Counted from the stretch's first letter, positions 41,178 to 52,400 are shown. The stretch: DNA of 64,000 bases from Liolophura sinensis (GCF_032854445.1 NW_027018090.1:1-64000); one strand, 5' to 3'. The notes: a model not told the origin generated them from the sequence alone. Numbers and translations: made by a program.

Positions 41178-41337
41178 AGCCGATTTCAATTAACAAAAAG
41201 ACCAGGCAAAAATGCAAAAGTGGAAAAACTGTTCCAGTGCTGCTGGTAAGAGGCTAATCCGACGTATTTTGTGACGAGAAATCGAATGGTGCAAACCGCG
41301 TTGCTCTCCGACCAATACTTTTGGCTGTAGCGACAAT

Positions 41338-41347
41338 TGAATATTCA
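41338..41347. other. 10 bp palindrome of subtype d (example)
   Basis: TGAATATTCA is a perfect palindrome at monomer positions 161-170. It differs from the class B form by two adjacent substitutions that make a new dyad centred 2 bp to the left. Confidence 0.85.
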
Positions 41348-43922
41348 TTTATGTCATAATCACGTGCGTAGCAACGGCTCTTACTCCATGGAAACCAGGG
41401 AAATTTGCAATTTTTCAACAGCTGCCGATGCCTGGCTCAATTCCGAAACTTTTGGCAATTTACTGAAGTGGGTCAGTGTTCAGTTGTACTTTTTACAGCA
41501 GACTGTATCAAGTACCTTGTGTTTTTCATGTACAAATGGTGTGGTTTTTCTACACGTAGATAAAGACATTGAGATTGTCTTGGACTTAGAAGTAAAACAA
41601 TTGCTGGGTGAGTTAAATGGGCTTAGCCGAAAGATTTGACGTCTTCTGGGCTACCGAAGGGCACATAACTTATAGTCAAAAGTTGAATGTAGTAATGACC
41701 AGTCGCGATTGTACAGAGTACAGTGTAGCCGATTTCAATTAACAAAAAGACCAGGTAAAAATGCAAAATTGGAAAAATTGTTCCAGTGCTGCTGGTAAGA
41801 GGCTAATCCGACGTATTTTGTGACGAGAAATCGAATGGTGCAATCCGCGTTGCTCTCCGACCAATACTTTTGGCTGTAGTGACAATTGAATGATCATTTA
41901 TGTCATAATCACGTGCCCAGCAACGGCTCTTACTCCATTTAAACCAGGGAAATTTGCAATTTTTCAACAGCTGCCGATACCTGGCTCAATTCCGCATCTT
42001 TTGGCACCTTATTCATGTGGGTCTGTGGTCAGTTGTACTTTTTACAGCAGACTGTATCAAGTACCTTGTGTTTTTCACGTACAAATGGTGTGGTTTTTCT
42101 ACACGTAGATAAAGACATTGAGATTGTCTTGGACTTAGAAGTAAGACAATTGCTGGGTGAGTTAAATGGGCTTAGCCCAAAGATTTGACGTCTTCTAAGC
42201 TACCGAAGGGCACATAACTTATAGTCAAAAGTTGAATATAGTAATGACCAGTCGCGATTGTACAGAGTACAGTGTAGCCGATTTTAATTAACAAAAAGAC
42301 CAGGCAAAAATGCAAAAGTGGAAAAACTGTTCCAGTGCTGCTGGTAAGAGGCTAATCCGACGTATTTTGTGACGAGAAATCAAATGGTGCAAACCGCGTT
42401 GCTCTCCGACTAATACTTTTGGCTGTAGTGACAATTGAATGATCATTTATGTCATAATCACGTGCGTAGCGACGGCTCTTACTCCATGGAAACCAGGGAA
42501 ATTTGCAATTTTTCAACAGCTGCCGATGCCTGGCTCAATTCCTCATCTTTTGGCACCTTACTGAAGTGGGTCAGTGTTCAGTTGTACTTTTTACAGCAGA
42601 CTGTATCAAGTACCTTGTGTTTATCCTGTACAAATGGTGTGGTTTTTCTACACGTAGATAAAGACATTGAGATTGTCTTGCACTTAGAAGTAAGACAATT
42701 GCTGGGTGAGTTAAATGGGCTTAGCCCAAAGATTTCAGGTCTTCTGGGCTACCGAAGGGCACATAACTTATAGTCAAAAGTTGAATATAGTAATGACCAG
42801 TCGCGATTGTACAGAGTACAGTGTAGCCGATTTCAATTAACAAAAAGACCAGGTAAAAATGCAAAATTGGAAAAATTGTTCCAGTGCTGCTGGTAAGAGA
42901 CTAATCCGACGTATTTTGTGACGAGAAATCGAATGGTGCAAACCGCGTTGCTCTCCGACCAATACTTTTGCCTGTAGTGACAATTCAATAATCATTTATG
43001 TCATAATCACGTGCCCAGCAACGGCTCTTACTCCATGGAAACCAGGGATATTTGCAATTTTTTAACAGCTGCCGATGCCTGGCCCAATTCCGTATCTTTT
43101 GGCACCTTATAAATGTGGGTCAGTGTTTAGTTGTCCTTTTTACAGCAGACTGTATCAAGTACCTTGTGTTTTTCACGTACAAATGGTGTGGTTTTTCTAC
43201 ACGTAGATAAAGACATTGAGATTGTCTTGGACTTAGAATTAAGACAATTGCTGGGTGAGTTAAATGGGCTTAGCCCAAAGATTTGACGTCTTCTGGGCTA
43301 CCGAAGGGCACATAACTTATAGTCAAAAGTTGAATATAGTAATGACCAGTCGCGATTGTACAGAGTACAGTGTAGCCGATTTCAATTAACAAAAAGACCA
43401 GGTAAAAATGCAAAAGTGGAAAAACTGTCCCAGTGCTGCTGGTAAGAGGCTAATCCGACGTATTTTGTGACGAGAAATCGAATGGTGCAATCCGCGTTGC
43501 TCTCCGACCAATACTTTTGGCTGTAGCGACAATTCAATGAATATTGATGTCAAAATCACGTGCCCAGCAACGGCTCTTACTCCATGGAAACCAGGGATAT
43601 TTGCAATTTTTTAACAGCTGCCGATGCCTGGCCCAATTCCGTATCTTTTGGCACCTTATAAATGTGGGTCAGTGTTTAGTTGTACTTTTTACAGCAGACT
43701 GTATCAAGTACCTTGTGTTTTTCATGTACAAATGGTCTGGTTTTTCTACACGTAGATAAAGACATTGAGATTGTCTTGGACTTAGAAGTAAGACAATTGC
43801 TGGGTGAGTTAAATGGGCTTAGCCCAAAGATTTGACGTCTTCTGGGCTACCGAAGGGCACATAACTTATAGTCAAAAGTTGAATATAGTAATGACCAGTC
43901 GCGATTGTACAGAGTACAGTGT

Positions 43923-44472
43923 AGCCGATTTCAATTAACAAAAAGACCAGGTAAAAATGCAAAATTGAAAAAATTATTCCAGTGCTGCTGGTAAGAGACT
44001 AATCCGACGTATTTTGTGACGACAAATCGAATGGTGCAAACCGCGTTGCTGTCCGACCAATACTTTTGCCTGTAGTGACAATTGAATGATCATTTATGTC
44101 ATAATCACGTACCCAGCAACGGCTCTTACTCCATGGAAACGAGGGAAATTTGCAACTTTTCAACAGCTGCCGATACCTGGCTGAATTCCGCATCTTTTGG
44201 CACCTTATTCAATGTGGGTCTGTGGTCAGTTGTACTTTTTACAGCAGACTGTATCAAGTACCTTGTGTTTTTCACGTACAAATGGTGTGGTTTTTCTACA
44301 CGTAGATAAAGACATTGAGATTGTCTTGGACTTAGAAGTAAGACAATTGCTGGGTGAGTTAAATGGGCTTAGCCGGAAGATTTGACGTCTTCTGGGCTAC
44401 CGATGGGCACATAACTTATAGTCAAAAGTTGAATATAGTAATGACCAGTCGCGATTGTACAGAGTACAGTGT
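43923..44472. repeat. Reference class C monomer (subtype b, 550 bp)
   Basis: This copy carries 'ttattcaatgtggg' followed by 'tctgtggtcag' in the central segment. The extra A relative to 'ttattcatg' explains its 550 bp length. Subtype b also has 'cacgtaccc' in place of 'cacgtgccc' (the CACGTG palindrome is lost), 'gcaacttttcaac', 'tacctggctgaattcc' and, in the later copies, 'gacgacaaatcg'. Copies of b start at 9876, 12073, 14270, 17566, 23058, 35686, 40079, 43923, 53258 and 57102. It is the easiest landmark for reading the HOR periods. Confidence 0.88.
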
Positions 44473-45021
44473 AACCGATTTCAATTAACAAAAAGACCAG
44501 TCAAAAATGCAAAAGTGGAAAAATTGTTCCAGTGCTGCTGGTAAGAGGCTAATCCGACGTATTTTGTGACGAGAAATCGAATGGTGCAAACCGCGTTGCT
44601 CTCCGACCAATACTTTTGGCTGTAGTGACAATTGAATGATCATTTATGTCATAATCACGTGCCCAGCAACGGCTCTTACTCCATGGAAACCAGGGAAATT
44701 TGCAATTTTTTAACAGCTGCCGATGCCTGGCTCAATTCCTCATCTTTTGGCACCTTACTGAAGTGGGTCAGTGTTCAGTTGTACTTTTTACAGCAGACTG
44801 TATCAAGTACCTTGTGTTTTTCACGTACAAATGGTGTGGTTTTTCTACACGTAGATAAAGACATTGAGATTGTCTTGCACTTAGAAGTAAGACAATTGCT
44901 GGGTGAGTTAAATGGGCTTAGCCCAAAGATTTGACGTCTTCTGGGCTACCGAAGGGCACATAACTTATAGTCAAAAGTTGAATATAGTAATGACCAGTCG
45001 CGATTGTACAGAGTACAGTGT

Positions 45022-45570
45022 AGCCGATTTCAATTAACAAAAAGACCAGGCAAAAATGCAAAAGTGGAAAAACTGTTCCAGTGCTGCTGGTAAGAGGCTA
45101 ATCCGACGTATTTTGTGACGAGAAATCGAATGGTGCAAACCGCGTTTCTCTCCGACCAATACTTTTGGCTGTAGCGACAATTGAATATTCATTTATGTCA
45201 TAATCACGTGCGTAGCAACGGCTCTTACTCCATGGAAACCAGGGAAATTTGCAATTTTTCAACAGCTGCCGATGCCTGGCTCAATTCCGAAACTTTTGGC
45301 AATTTACTGAAGTGGGTCAGTGTTCAGTTGTACTTTTTACAGCAGACTGTATCAAGTACCTTGTGTTTTTCATGTACAAATGGTGTGGTTTTTCTACACG
45401 TAGATAAAGACATTGAGATTGTCTTGGACTTAGAAGTAAGACAATTGCTGGGTGAGTTAATTGGGCTTGGCCCAAAGATTTCAGGTCTTCTGGGCTACCG
45501 AAGGGCACATAACTTATAGTCAAAAGTTGAATGTAGTAATGACCAGTCGCGATTGTACAGAGTACAGTGT
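45022..45570. repeat. d/p hybrid monomer
   Basis: The 5' part is d ('gaatattcattt', 'gtgcgtagc', 'ttccgaaac', 'ggcaatttac'). The 3' part, from about 'gaagtaagacaatt', is p-like ('ggcccaaagatttcagg', 'gaatgtagtaatg') and is followed by j, as p is in the 3-mer array. It also has private marks 'gcgtttctctcc' and 'gttaattgggc'. It joins the 7-mer array to the j-k-l-m array. The same hybrid is at 58202-58750. Confidence 0.85.
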
Positions 45571-45732
45571 AGCCGATTTCAATTAACAAAAAGACCAGGT
45601 AAAAATGCAAAAGTGGAAAAACTGTTCCAGTGCTGCTGGTAAGAGGCTAATCCGACGTATTTTGTGACGAGAAATCGAATGGTGCAAACCGCGTTGCTCT
45701 CCGACCAATCCTTTTGGCTGTAGTGACAATTG

Positions 45733-45742
45733 AATGATCATT
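45733..45742. other. 10 bp palindrome of class B monomers (example)
   Basis: AATGATCATT is its own reverse complement, at monomer positions 163-172. Most class B copies have it. Other subtypes have a different but still symmetric sequence within 2 bp of this place. Confidence 0.85.
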
Positions 45743-45753
45743 TATGTCATAAT

Positions 45754-45759
45754 CACGTG
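45754..45759. other. CACGTG palindrome (E-box-like)
   Basis: CACGTG at monomer positions 184-189 is present in most monomers. It is lost in subtype b ('cacgtaccc') and in the f copy at 20862 ('tcaagtgcg'). CACGTG is the core bound by bHLH-type factors in eukaryotes, but a 6 bp match alone is weak evidence of binding. Confidence 0.4.
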
Positions 45760-46102
45760 CCCAGCAACGGCTCTTACTCCATGGAAACCAGGGAAATTTG
45801 CAATTTTTCAACAGCTGCCGATGCCTGGCTCAATTCCTCATCTTTTGGCACCTTACTGAAGTGGGTCAGTGTTCAGTTGTACTTTTTACAGCAGACTGTA
45901 TCAAGTACCTTGTGTTTTTCATGTACAAATGGTGTGGTTTTTCTACACGTAGATAAAGACATTGAGATTGTCTTGGACTTAGAAGTAAGACAATTGTTGG
46001 GTGAGTTAAATGGGCTTAGCCGAAAGATTTGACGTCTTCTGGGCTACCGAAGGGCACATAACTTATAGTCAAAAGTTGAATATAGTAATGACCAGTCGCG
46101 AT

Positions 46103-46115
46103 TGTACAGAGTACA
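46103..46115. other. TGTAC-3-GTACA dyad near monomer end (example)
   Basis: Arms TGTAC and GTACA flank 'aga' at monomer positions 533-545. Almost every monomer keeps it; exceptions include 'ttatacagag' at about 10957 and 'cagaatacag' at 24696 and 27446. No binding protein can be named. Confidence 0.6.
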
Positions 46116-46119
46116 GTGT

Positions 46120-46668
46120 AGCCGATTTCAATTAACAAAAAGACCAGGTAAAAATGCAAAAGTGGAAAAACTGTTCCAGTGCTGCTGGTAAGAAGCTAAT
46201 CCGACGTATTTTGTGACGAGAAATCGAATGGTGCAATCCGCGTTGCTCTCCGACCAATACTTTTGGCTGTAGCGACAATTCAATGAATATTGATGTCATA
46301 ATCACGTGCCCAGCAACGGCTCTTACTCCATGGAAACCAGGGATAATTGCAATTTTTTAACAGCTGCCGATGCCTGGCCAAATTCCGTATCTTTTGGCAC
46401 ATTATAAATGTGGGTCAGTGTTTAGTTGTACTTTTTACAGCAGACTGTATCAAGTACCTTGTGTTTTTTATGTACAAATGGTCTGGTATTTCTACACGTA
46501 GATAAAGACATTGAGATTGTCTTGGACTTAGAAGTAAGACAATTGCTGGGTGAGTTAAATGGGCTTGGCCCAAAGATTTCAGGTCTTCTGAGCTACCGAA
46601 GGGCACATAACTTATAGTCAAAAGTTGAATATAGTAATGACCAGTCGCGATTGTACAGAGTACAGTGT
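46120..46668. repeat. Reference class A monomer (subtype k)
   Basis: A 549 bp copy of the class carrying 'ttataaatgtggg' and 'tgtttag' where class B has 'ttactgaag' and 'tgttcag'. Linked variants are 'attcaatgaatattgatg' at the dyad, 'ttttttaacag' before the PvuII-type site, and 'gtgttttttatg'. Subtype k also has 'gggataattgc', 'gccaaattcc' and 'ggtctggtatttc'. Related k copies start at 7131, 33488, 49415, 59300, 61497 and 63145. Several linked differences separate classes A and B, so they are old sequence types maintained side by side rather than random mutants. Confidence 0.88.
46403..46409 (+). promoter_or_regulatory. TATA-like element of class A monomers (example)
   Basis: TATAAAT lies at monomer positions 284-290 in class A copies only; class B and C copies have 'tactgaa' and 'tattcat' there. 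A CCAAT is at 46254-46258, about 145 bp upstream. The match is to a short motif and could be chance. No transcript start is shown. Confidence 0.2.
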
Positions 46669-47218
46669 AGCCAGTTTCAATTAACAAAAAGACCAGGCAA
46701 AAATGCAAAAGTGGAAAAAACTGTTCCAGTGCTACTAGTAAGAGGCTAATCCGACGTATTTTGTGACGAGAAATCGAATGGTGCAAACCGCGTTGCTCTC
46801 CGACCAATACTTTTGGCTGTAGCGACAATTCAATGATCATTAATGTCATAATCACGTGCCCAGCAACGGCTCTTACTCCATGGAAACCAGGGATATTTGC
46901 AATTTTTTAACAGCTGCCGATGCTTGGCCCAATTCCGCATCTTTTGGCACCTTATAAATGTGGGTCAGTGTTTAGTTGTACTTTTTACAGCAGACTGTAT
47001 TAAGTACCTTGTGTTTTTTATGTACAAATGGTGTGGTTTTTCTACACGTAGATAAAGACATTGAGATTGTCTTGGACTTAGAAGTAAGACAATTGCTGGG
47101 TGAGTTAAATGGGCTTGGCCCAAAGATTTCAGGTCTTCTGAGCTACCGAAGGGCACATAACTTATAGTCAAAAGTTGAATATAGTAATGACCAGTCGCGA
47201 TTGTACAGAGTACAGTGT

Positions 47219-48316
47219 AGCCGATTTCAATTAACAAAAAGACCAGGCAAAAATGCAAAAGTGGAAAAACTGTTCCAGTGCTACAGGTAAGAGGCTAATC
47301 CGACGTATTTTGTGACGAGAAATCGAATGGTGCAATCCGCGTTGCTCTCCGACCGATCCTTTTGGCTGTAGTGACAATTGAATGATCATTTATGTCATAA
47401 TCACGTGCCCAGCAACGGCTCTTACTCCATGGAAACCAGGGATATTTGCAATTTTTCAACAGCTGCCGATGACTGGCTCAATTCCGCATCTTTTGGCACC
47501 TTACTGAAGTGGGTCAGTGTTCAGTTGTACTTTTTACAGCAGACTGTATCAAGTACCTTGTGTTTTTCACGTACAAATGGTGTGGTTTTTCTACACGTAG
47601 ATAAAGACATTGAGATTGTCTTGGACTTAGAAGTAAGACAATTGCTGGGTGAGTTAAATGGGCTTGGCCCAAAGATTTCAGGTCTTCTGGGCTACCGATG
47701 GGCACATAACTTATAGTCAAAAGTTGAATATAGTAATGACCAGTCGCGATTGTACAGAGTACAGTGTAACCGATTTCAATTAACAAAAAGACCAGTCAAA
47801 AATGCAAAAGTGGAAAAATTGTTCCAGTGCTGCTGGTAAGAGGCTAATCCGACGTATTTTGTGACGAGAAATCGAATGGTGCAAACCGCGTTGCTCTCCG
47901 ACCAATACTTTTGGCTGTAGTGACAATTGAATGATCATTTATGTCATAATCACGTGCCCAGCAACGGCTCTTACTCCATGGAAACCAGGGAAATTTGCAA
48001 TTTTTCAACAGCTGCCGATGCCTGGCTCAATTCCGAATCTTTTGGCACCTTACTGAAGTGGGTCAGTGTTCAGTTGTACTTTTTACAGCAGACTGTATCA
48101 AGTACCTTGTGTTTTTCACGTACAAATGGTGTGGTTTTTCTACACGTAGATAAAGACATTGAGATTGTCTTGGACTTAGAAGTAAAACAATTGCTGGGTG
48201 AGTTAAATGGGCTTAGCCGAAAGATTTGACGTCTTCTGGGCTACCGAAGGGCACATAACTTATAGTCAAAAGTTGAATGTAGTAATGACCAGTCGCGATT
48301 GTACAGAGTACAGTGT
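47219..48316. repeat. m/b and i/d hybrid monomers (m, n)
   Basis: m (47219) is m-type through 'ggcccaaagatttcagg' but ends 'ctaccgatgggcac' and runs into 'gtaaccg', which is the end of b. The m copy at 60399 ends 'ctaccgaagggcac' instead. n (47768) starts like i or c ('accagtcaaaaatgc', 'gaaaaattgttcc') and ends like d ('gaagtaaaacaatt', 'agccgaaag', 'gaatgtagtaatg'). Two exchanges therefore lie in adjacent monomers. Both are copied at 50513 and 51062. Confidence 0.78.
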
Positions 48317-49414
48317 AGCCGATTTCAATTAACAAAAAGACCAGGTAAAAATGCAAAAGTGGAAAAACTGTTCCAGTGCTGCTGGTAAGAGTCTAATCCG
48401 ACGTATTTTGTGACGAGAAATCGAATGGTGCAAACCGAGTTGCTCTCCGACCAATACTTTTGGCTGTAGTGACAATTGAATGATCATTGATGTCATAATC
48501 ACGTGCCCAGCAACGGCTCTTACTCCATGGAAACCAGGGAAATTTGCAATTTTTCAACAGCTGCCGATGCCTGGCTCAATTCCGAATCTTTTGGCACCTT
48601 ACTGAAGTGGGTCAGTGTTCAGTTGTACTTTTTACAGCAGACTGTATCAAGTACCTTGTGTTTTTCATGTACAAATGGTGTGGTTTTTCTACACGTAGAT
48701 AAAGACATTGAGATTGTCTTGCACTTAGAAGTAAGACAATTGCTGGGTGAGTTAAATGGGCTTAGCCGAAAGATTTGACGTCTTCTGGGCTACCGAAGGG
48801 CACATAACTTATAGTCAAAAGTTGAATATAGTAATGACCAGTCGCGATTGTACAGAGTACAGTGTAGCCGATTTCAATTAACAAAAAGACCAGGTAAAGA
48901 TGCAAAATTGGAAAAACTTTTCCAGTGCTGCTGGTAAGAGGCTAATCCGACGTATTTTGTGACGAGAAATCGAATGGTGCAAACCGCGTTGCTCTCCGAC
49001 CAATACTTTTGGCTGTAGCGACAATTCAATGAATATTGATGTCATAATCACGTGCCCAGCAACGGCTCTTACTCCATGGAAACCAAGGATATTTGCAATT
49101 TTTCAACAGCTGCCGATGCTTGGCCCAATTCCGCATCTTTTGGCACCTTATAAATGTGGGTCAGTGTTTAGTTGTACTTTTTACAGCAGACTGTATCAAG
49201 TACCTTGTGTTTTTCACGTACAAATGGTGTGGTTTTTCTACACGTAGATAAAGACATTGAGATTGTCTTGGACTTAGAAGTAAGACAATTGCTGGGTGAG
49301 TTAAATGGGCTTGGCCCAAAGATTTCAGGTCTTCTGGGCTACCGAAGGGCACATAACTTATAGTCAAAAGTTGAATGTAGTAATGACCAGTCGCGATTGT
49401 ACAGAGTACAGTGT

Positions 49415-52400
49415 AGCCGATTTCAATTAACAAAAAGACCAGGTAAAAATGCAAAAGTGGAAAAACTGTTCCAGTGCTGCTGGTAAGAGGCTAATCCGAC
49501 GTATTTTGTGACGAGAAATCGAATGGTGCAATCCGCGTTGCTCTCCGACCAATACTTTTGGCTGTAGCGACAATTCAATGAATATTGATGTCATAATCAC
49601 GTGCCCAGCAACGGCTCTTACTCCATGGAAACCAGGGATAATTGCAATTTTTTAACAGCTGCCGATGCCTGGCCAAATTCCGTATCTTTTGGCACATTAT
49701 AAATGTGGGTCAGTGTTTAGTTGTACTTTTTACAGCAGACTGTATCAAGTACCTTGTGTTTTTTATGTACAAATGGTCTGGTATTTCTACACGTAGATAA
49801 AGACATTGAGATTGTCTTGGACTTAGAAGTAAGACAATTGCTGGGTGAGTTAAATGGGCTTGGCCCAAAGATTTCAGGTCTTCTGAGCTACCGAAGGGCA
49901 CATAACTTATAGTCAAAAGTTGAATATAGTAATGACCAGTCGCGATTGTACAGAGTACAGTGTAGCCAGTTTCAATTAACAAAAAGACCAGGCAAAAATG
50001 CAAAAGTGGAAAAACTGTTCCAGTGCTACTAGTAAGAGGCTAATCCGACGTATTTTGTGACGAGAAATCGAATGGTGCAAACCGCGTTGCTCTCCGACCA
50101 ATACTTTTGGCTGTAGCGACAATTCAATGATCATTAATGTCATAATCACGTGCCCAGCAACGGCTCTTACTCCATGGAAACCAGGGATATTTGCAATTTT
50201 TTAACAGCTGCCGATGCTTGGCCCAATTCCGCATCTTTTGGCACCTTATAAATGTGGGTCAGTGTTTAGTTGTACTTTTTACAGCAGACTGTATTAAGTA
50301 CCTTGTGTTTTTTATGTACAAATGGTGTGGTTTTTCTACACGTAGATAAAGACATTGAGATTGTCTTGGACTTAGAAGTAAGACAATTGCTGGGTGAGTT
50401 AAATGGGCTTGGCCCAAAGATTTCAGGTCTTCTGAGCTACCGAAGGGCACATAACTTATAGTCAAAAGTTGAATATAGTAATGACCAGTCGCGATTGTAC
50501 AGAGTACAGTGTAGCCGATTTCAATTAACAAAAAGACCAGGCAAAAATGCAAAAGTGGAAAAACTGTTCCAGTGCTACAGGTAAGAGGCTAATCCGACGT
50601 ATTTTGTGACGAGAAATCGAATGGTGCAATCCGCGTTGCTCTCCGACCGATCCTTTTGGCTGTAGTGACAATTGAATGATCATTTATGTCATAATCACGT
50701 GCCCAGCAACGGCTCTTACTCCATGGAAACCAGGGATATTTGCAATTTTTCAACAGCTGCCGATGACTGGCTCAATTCCGCATCTTTTGGCACCTTACTG
50801 AAGTGGGTCAGTGTTCAGTTGTACTTTTTACAGCAGACTGTATCAAGTACCTTGTGTTTTTCACGTACAAATGGTGTGGTTTTTCTACACGTAGATAAAG
50901 ACATTGAGATTGTCTTGGACTTAGAAGTAAGACAATTGCTGGGTGAGTTAAATGGGCTTGGCCCAAAGATTTCAGGTCTTCTGGGCTACCGATGGGCACA
51001 TAACTTATAGTCAAAAGTTGAATATAGTAATGACCAGTCGCGATTGTACAGAGTACAGTGTAACCGATTTCAATTAACAAAAAGACCAGTCAAAAATGCA
51101 AAAGTGGAAAAATTGTTCCAGTGCTGCTGGTAAGAGGCTAATCCGACGTATTTTGTGACGAGAAATCGAATGGTGCAAACCGCGTTGCTCTCCGACCAAT
51201 ACTTTTGGCTGTAGTGACAATTGAATGATCATTTATGTCATAATCACGTGCCCAGCAACGGCTCTTACTCCATGGAAACCAGGGAAATTTGCAATTTTTC
51301 AACAGCTGCCGATGCCTGGCTCAATTCCGAATCTTTTGGCACCTTACTGAAGTGGGTCAGTGTTCAGTTGTACTTTTTACAGCAGACTGTATCAAGTACC
51401 TTGTGTTTTTCACGTACAAATGGTGTGGTTTTTCTACACGTAGATAAAGACATTGAGATTGTCTTGGACTTAGAAGTAAAACAATTGCTGGGTGAGTTAA
51501 ATGGGCTTAGCCGAAAGATTTGACGTCTTCTGGGCTACCGAAGGGCACATAACTTATAGTCAAAAGTTGAATGTAGTAATGACCAGTCGCGATTGTACAG
51601 AGTACAGTGTAGCCGATTTCAATTAACAAAAAGACCAGGTAAAAATGCAAAAGTGGAAAAACTGTTCCAGTGCTGCTGGTAAGAGTCTAATCCGACGTAT
51701 TTTGTGACGAGAAATCGAATGGTGCAAACCGAGTTGCTCTCCGACCAATACTTTTGGCTGTAGTGACAATTGAATGATCATTGATGTCATAATCACGTGC
51801 CCAGCAACGGCTCTTACTCCATGGAAACCAGGGAAATTTGCAATTTTTCAACAGCTGCCGATGCCTGGCTCAATTCCGAATCTTTTGGCACCTTACTGAA
51901 GTGGGTCAGTGTTCAGTTGTACTTTTTACAGCAGACTGTATCAAGTACCTTGTGTTTTTCATGTACAAATGGTGTGGTTTTTCTACACGTAGATAAAGAC
52001 ATTGAGATTGTCTTGCACTTAGAAGTAAGACAATTGCTGGGTGAGTTAAATGGGCTTAGCCGAAAGATTTGACGTCTTCTGGGCTACCGAAGGGCACATA
52101 ACTTATAGTCAAAAGTTGAATATAGTAATGACCAGTCGCGATTGTACAGAGTACAGTGTAGCCGATTTCAATTAACAAAAAGACCAGGTAAAGATGCAAA
52201 ATTGGAAAAACTTTTCCAGTGCTGCTGGTAAGAGGCTAATCCGACGTATTTTGTGACGAGAAATCGAATGGTGCAAACCGCGTTGCTCTCCGACCAATAC
52301 TTTTGGCTGTAGCGACAATTCAATGAATATTGATGTCATAATCACGTGCCCAGCAACGGCTCTTACTCCATGGAAACCAAGGATATTTGCAATTTTTCAA

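Larger units (their letters stand above)
41178..45021. repeat. 7-monomer HOR (3844 bp), copy 2
   Basis: Repeats copy 1 at exactly +3844, with monomers at 41178, 41727, 42276, 42825, 43374, 43923 and 44473. Every diagnostic variant checked is shared, including the private 'ctgtcccag', 'ttagaattaag', 'aaattattcc' and 'ctaccgatgggc'. I saw no difference between the copies by eye, so they are at or near identity and very recent. Confidence 0.93.
45571..46119. repeat. Reference class B monomer (subtype j)
   Basis: A clean 549 bp copy, useful as a map of the unit. In order it holds: 'ttcaattaac' then an A-rich stretch; a 'ctggtaagagg' segment; 'gacgagaaatcgaatggtg'; a CCAAT; a dyad at monomer positions 163-172; the palindrome CACGTG at 184-189; an NcoI-type CCATGG; a T-run followed by CAGCTG; the class B segment 'ttactgaagtggg'; a T-run before 'acagcag'; 'acacgtagataaag'; 'gggtgagtt'; 'gggcttagcc'; TGACGTC; TCGCGA; and the terminal dyad TGTAC-aga-GTACA. 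Class B copies usually pair this with 'attgaatgatcatttatg' and 'gggaaatttgc'. Other j copies start at 25804, 28551, 30197, 31844, 58751, 60948 and 62595. Confidence 0.9.
41077..47697. repeat. 6.6 kb segment duplicated at +13.18 kb (copy 1)
   Basis: This segment covers the end of i, the second 7-mer, the d/p hybrid and j-k-l-m. It matches 54256-60877 base for base apart from three differences seen by eye. The left limit is set by 'cttagcccaaag' against 'cttggcccaaag', the right limit by 'ccgatgggc' against 'ccgaagggc'. Confidence 0.85.
46120..49414. repeat. 6-monomer HOR k-l-m-n-o-p (~3295 bp), copy 1
   Basis: Monomers at 46120 (k), 46669 (l, 'gatcattaatg', 'gtattaag'), 47219 (m, 'gaccgatcc', 'gatgactgg'), 47768 (n), 48317 (o, 'aagagtctaatcc') and 48866 (p, 'gtaaagatgc', 'aacttttcc'). 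The l copy has one extra A ('gtggaaaaaact' at about 46711), making this copy 3295 bp. This is not the same set of monomers as the 6-mer at 13721. Confidence 0.92.

Noticed and set aside
45571-46119. Internal sub-repeat structure in the monomer
   Set aside because: Similar short words such as 'cttttggc' and 'gacaattg' recur inside a monomer, but no extended internal copy could be aligned by eye.
46415-46855. 146 codon minus-strand open frame, also at 59595-60035
   Set aside because: It exists because one extra A in the l monomer joins two frames that are separate in other copies. It is an indel effect, not a gene.
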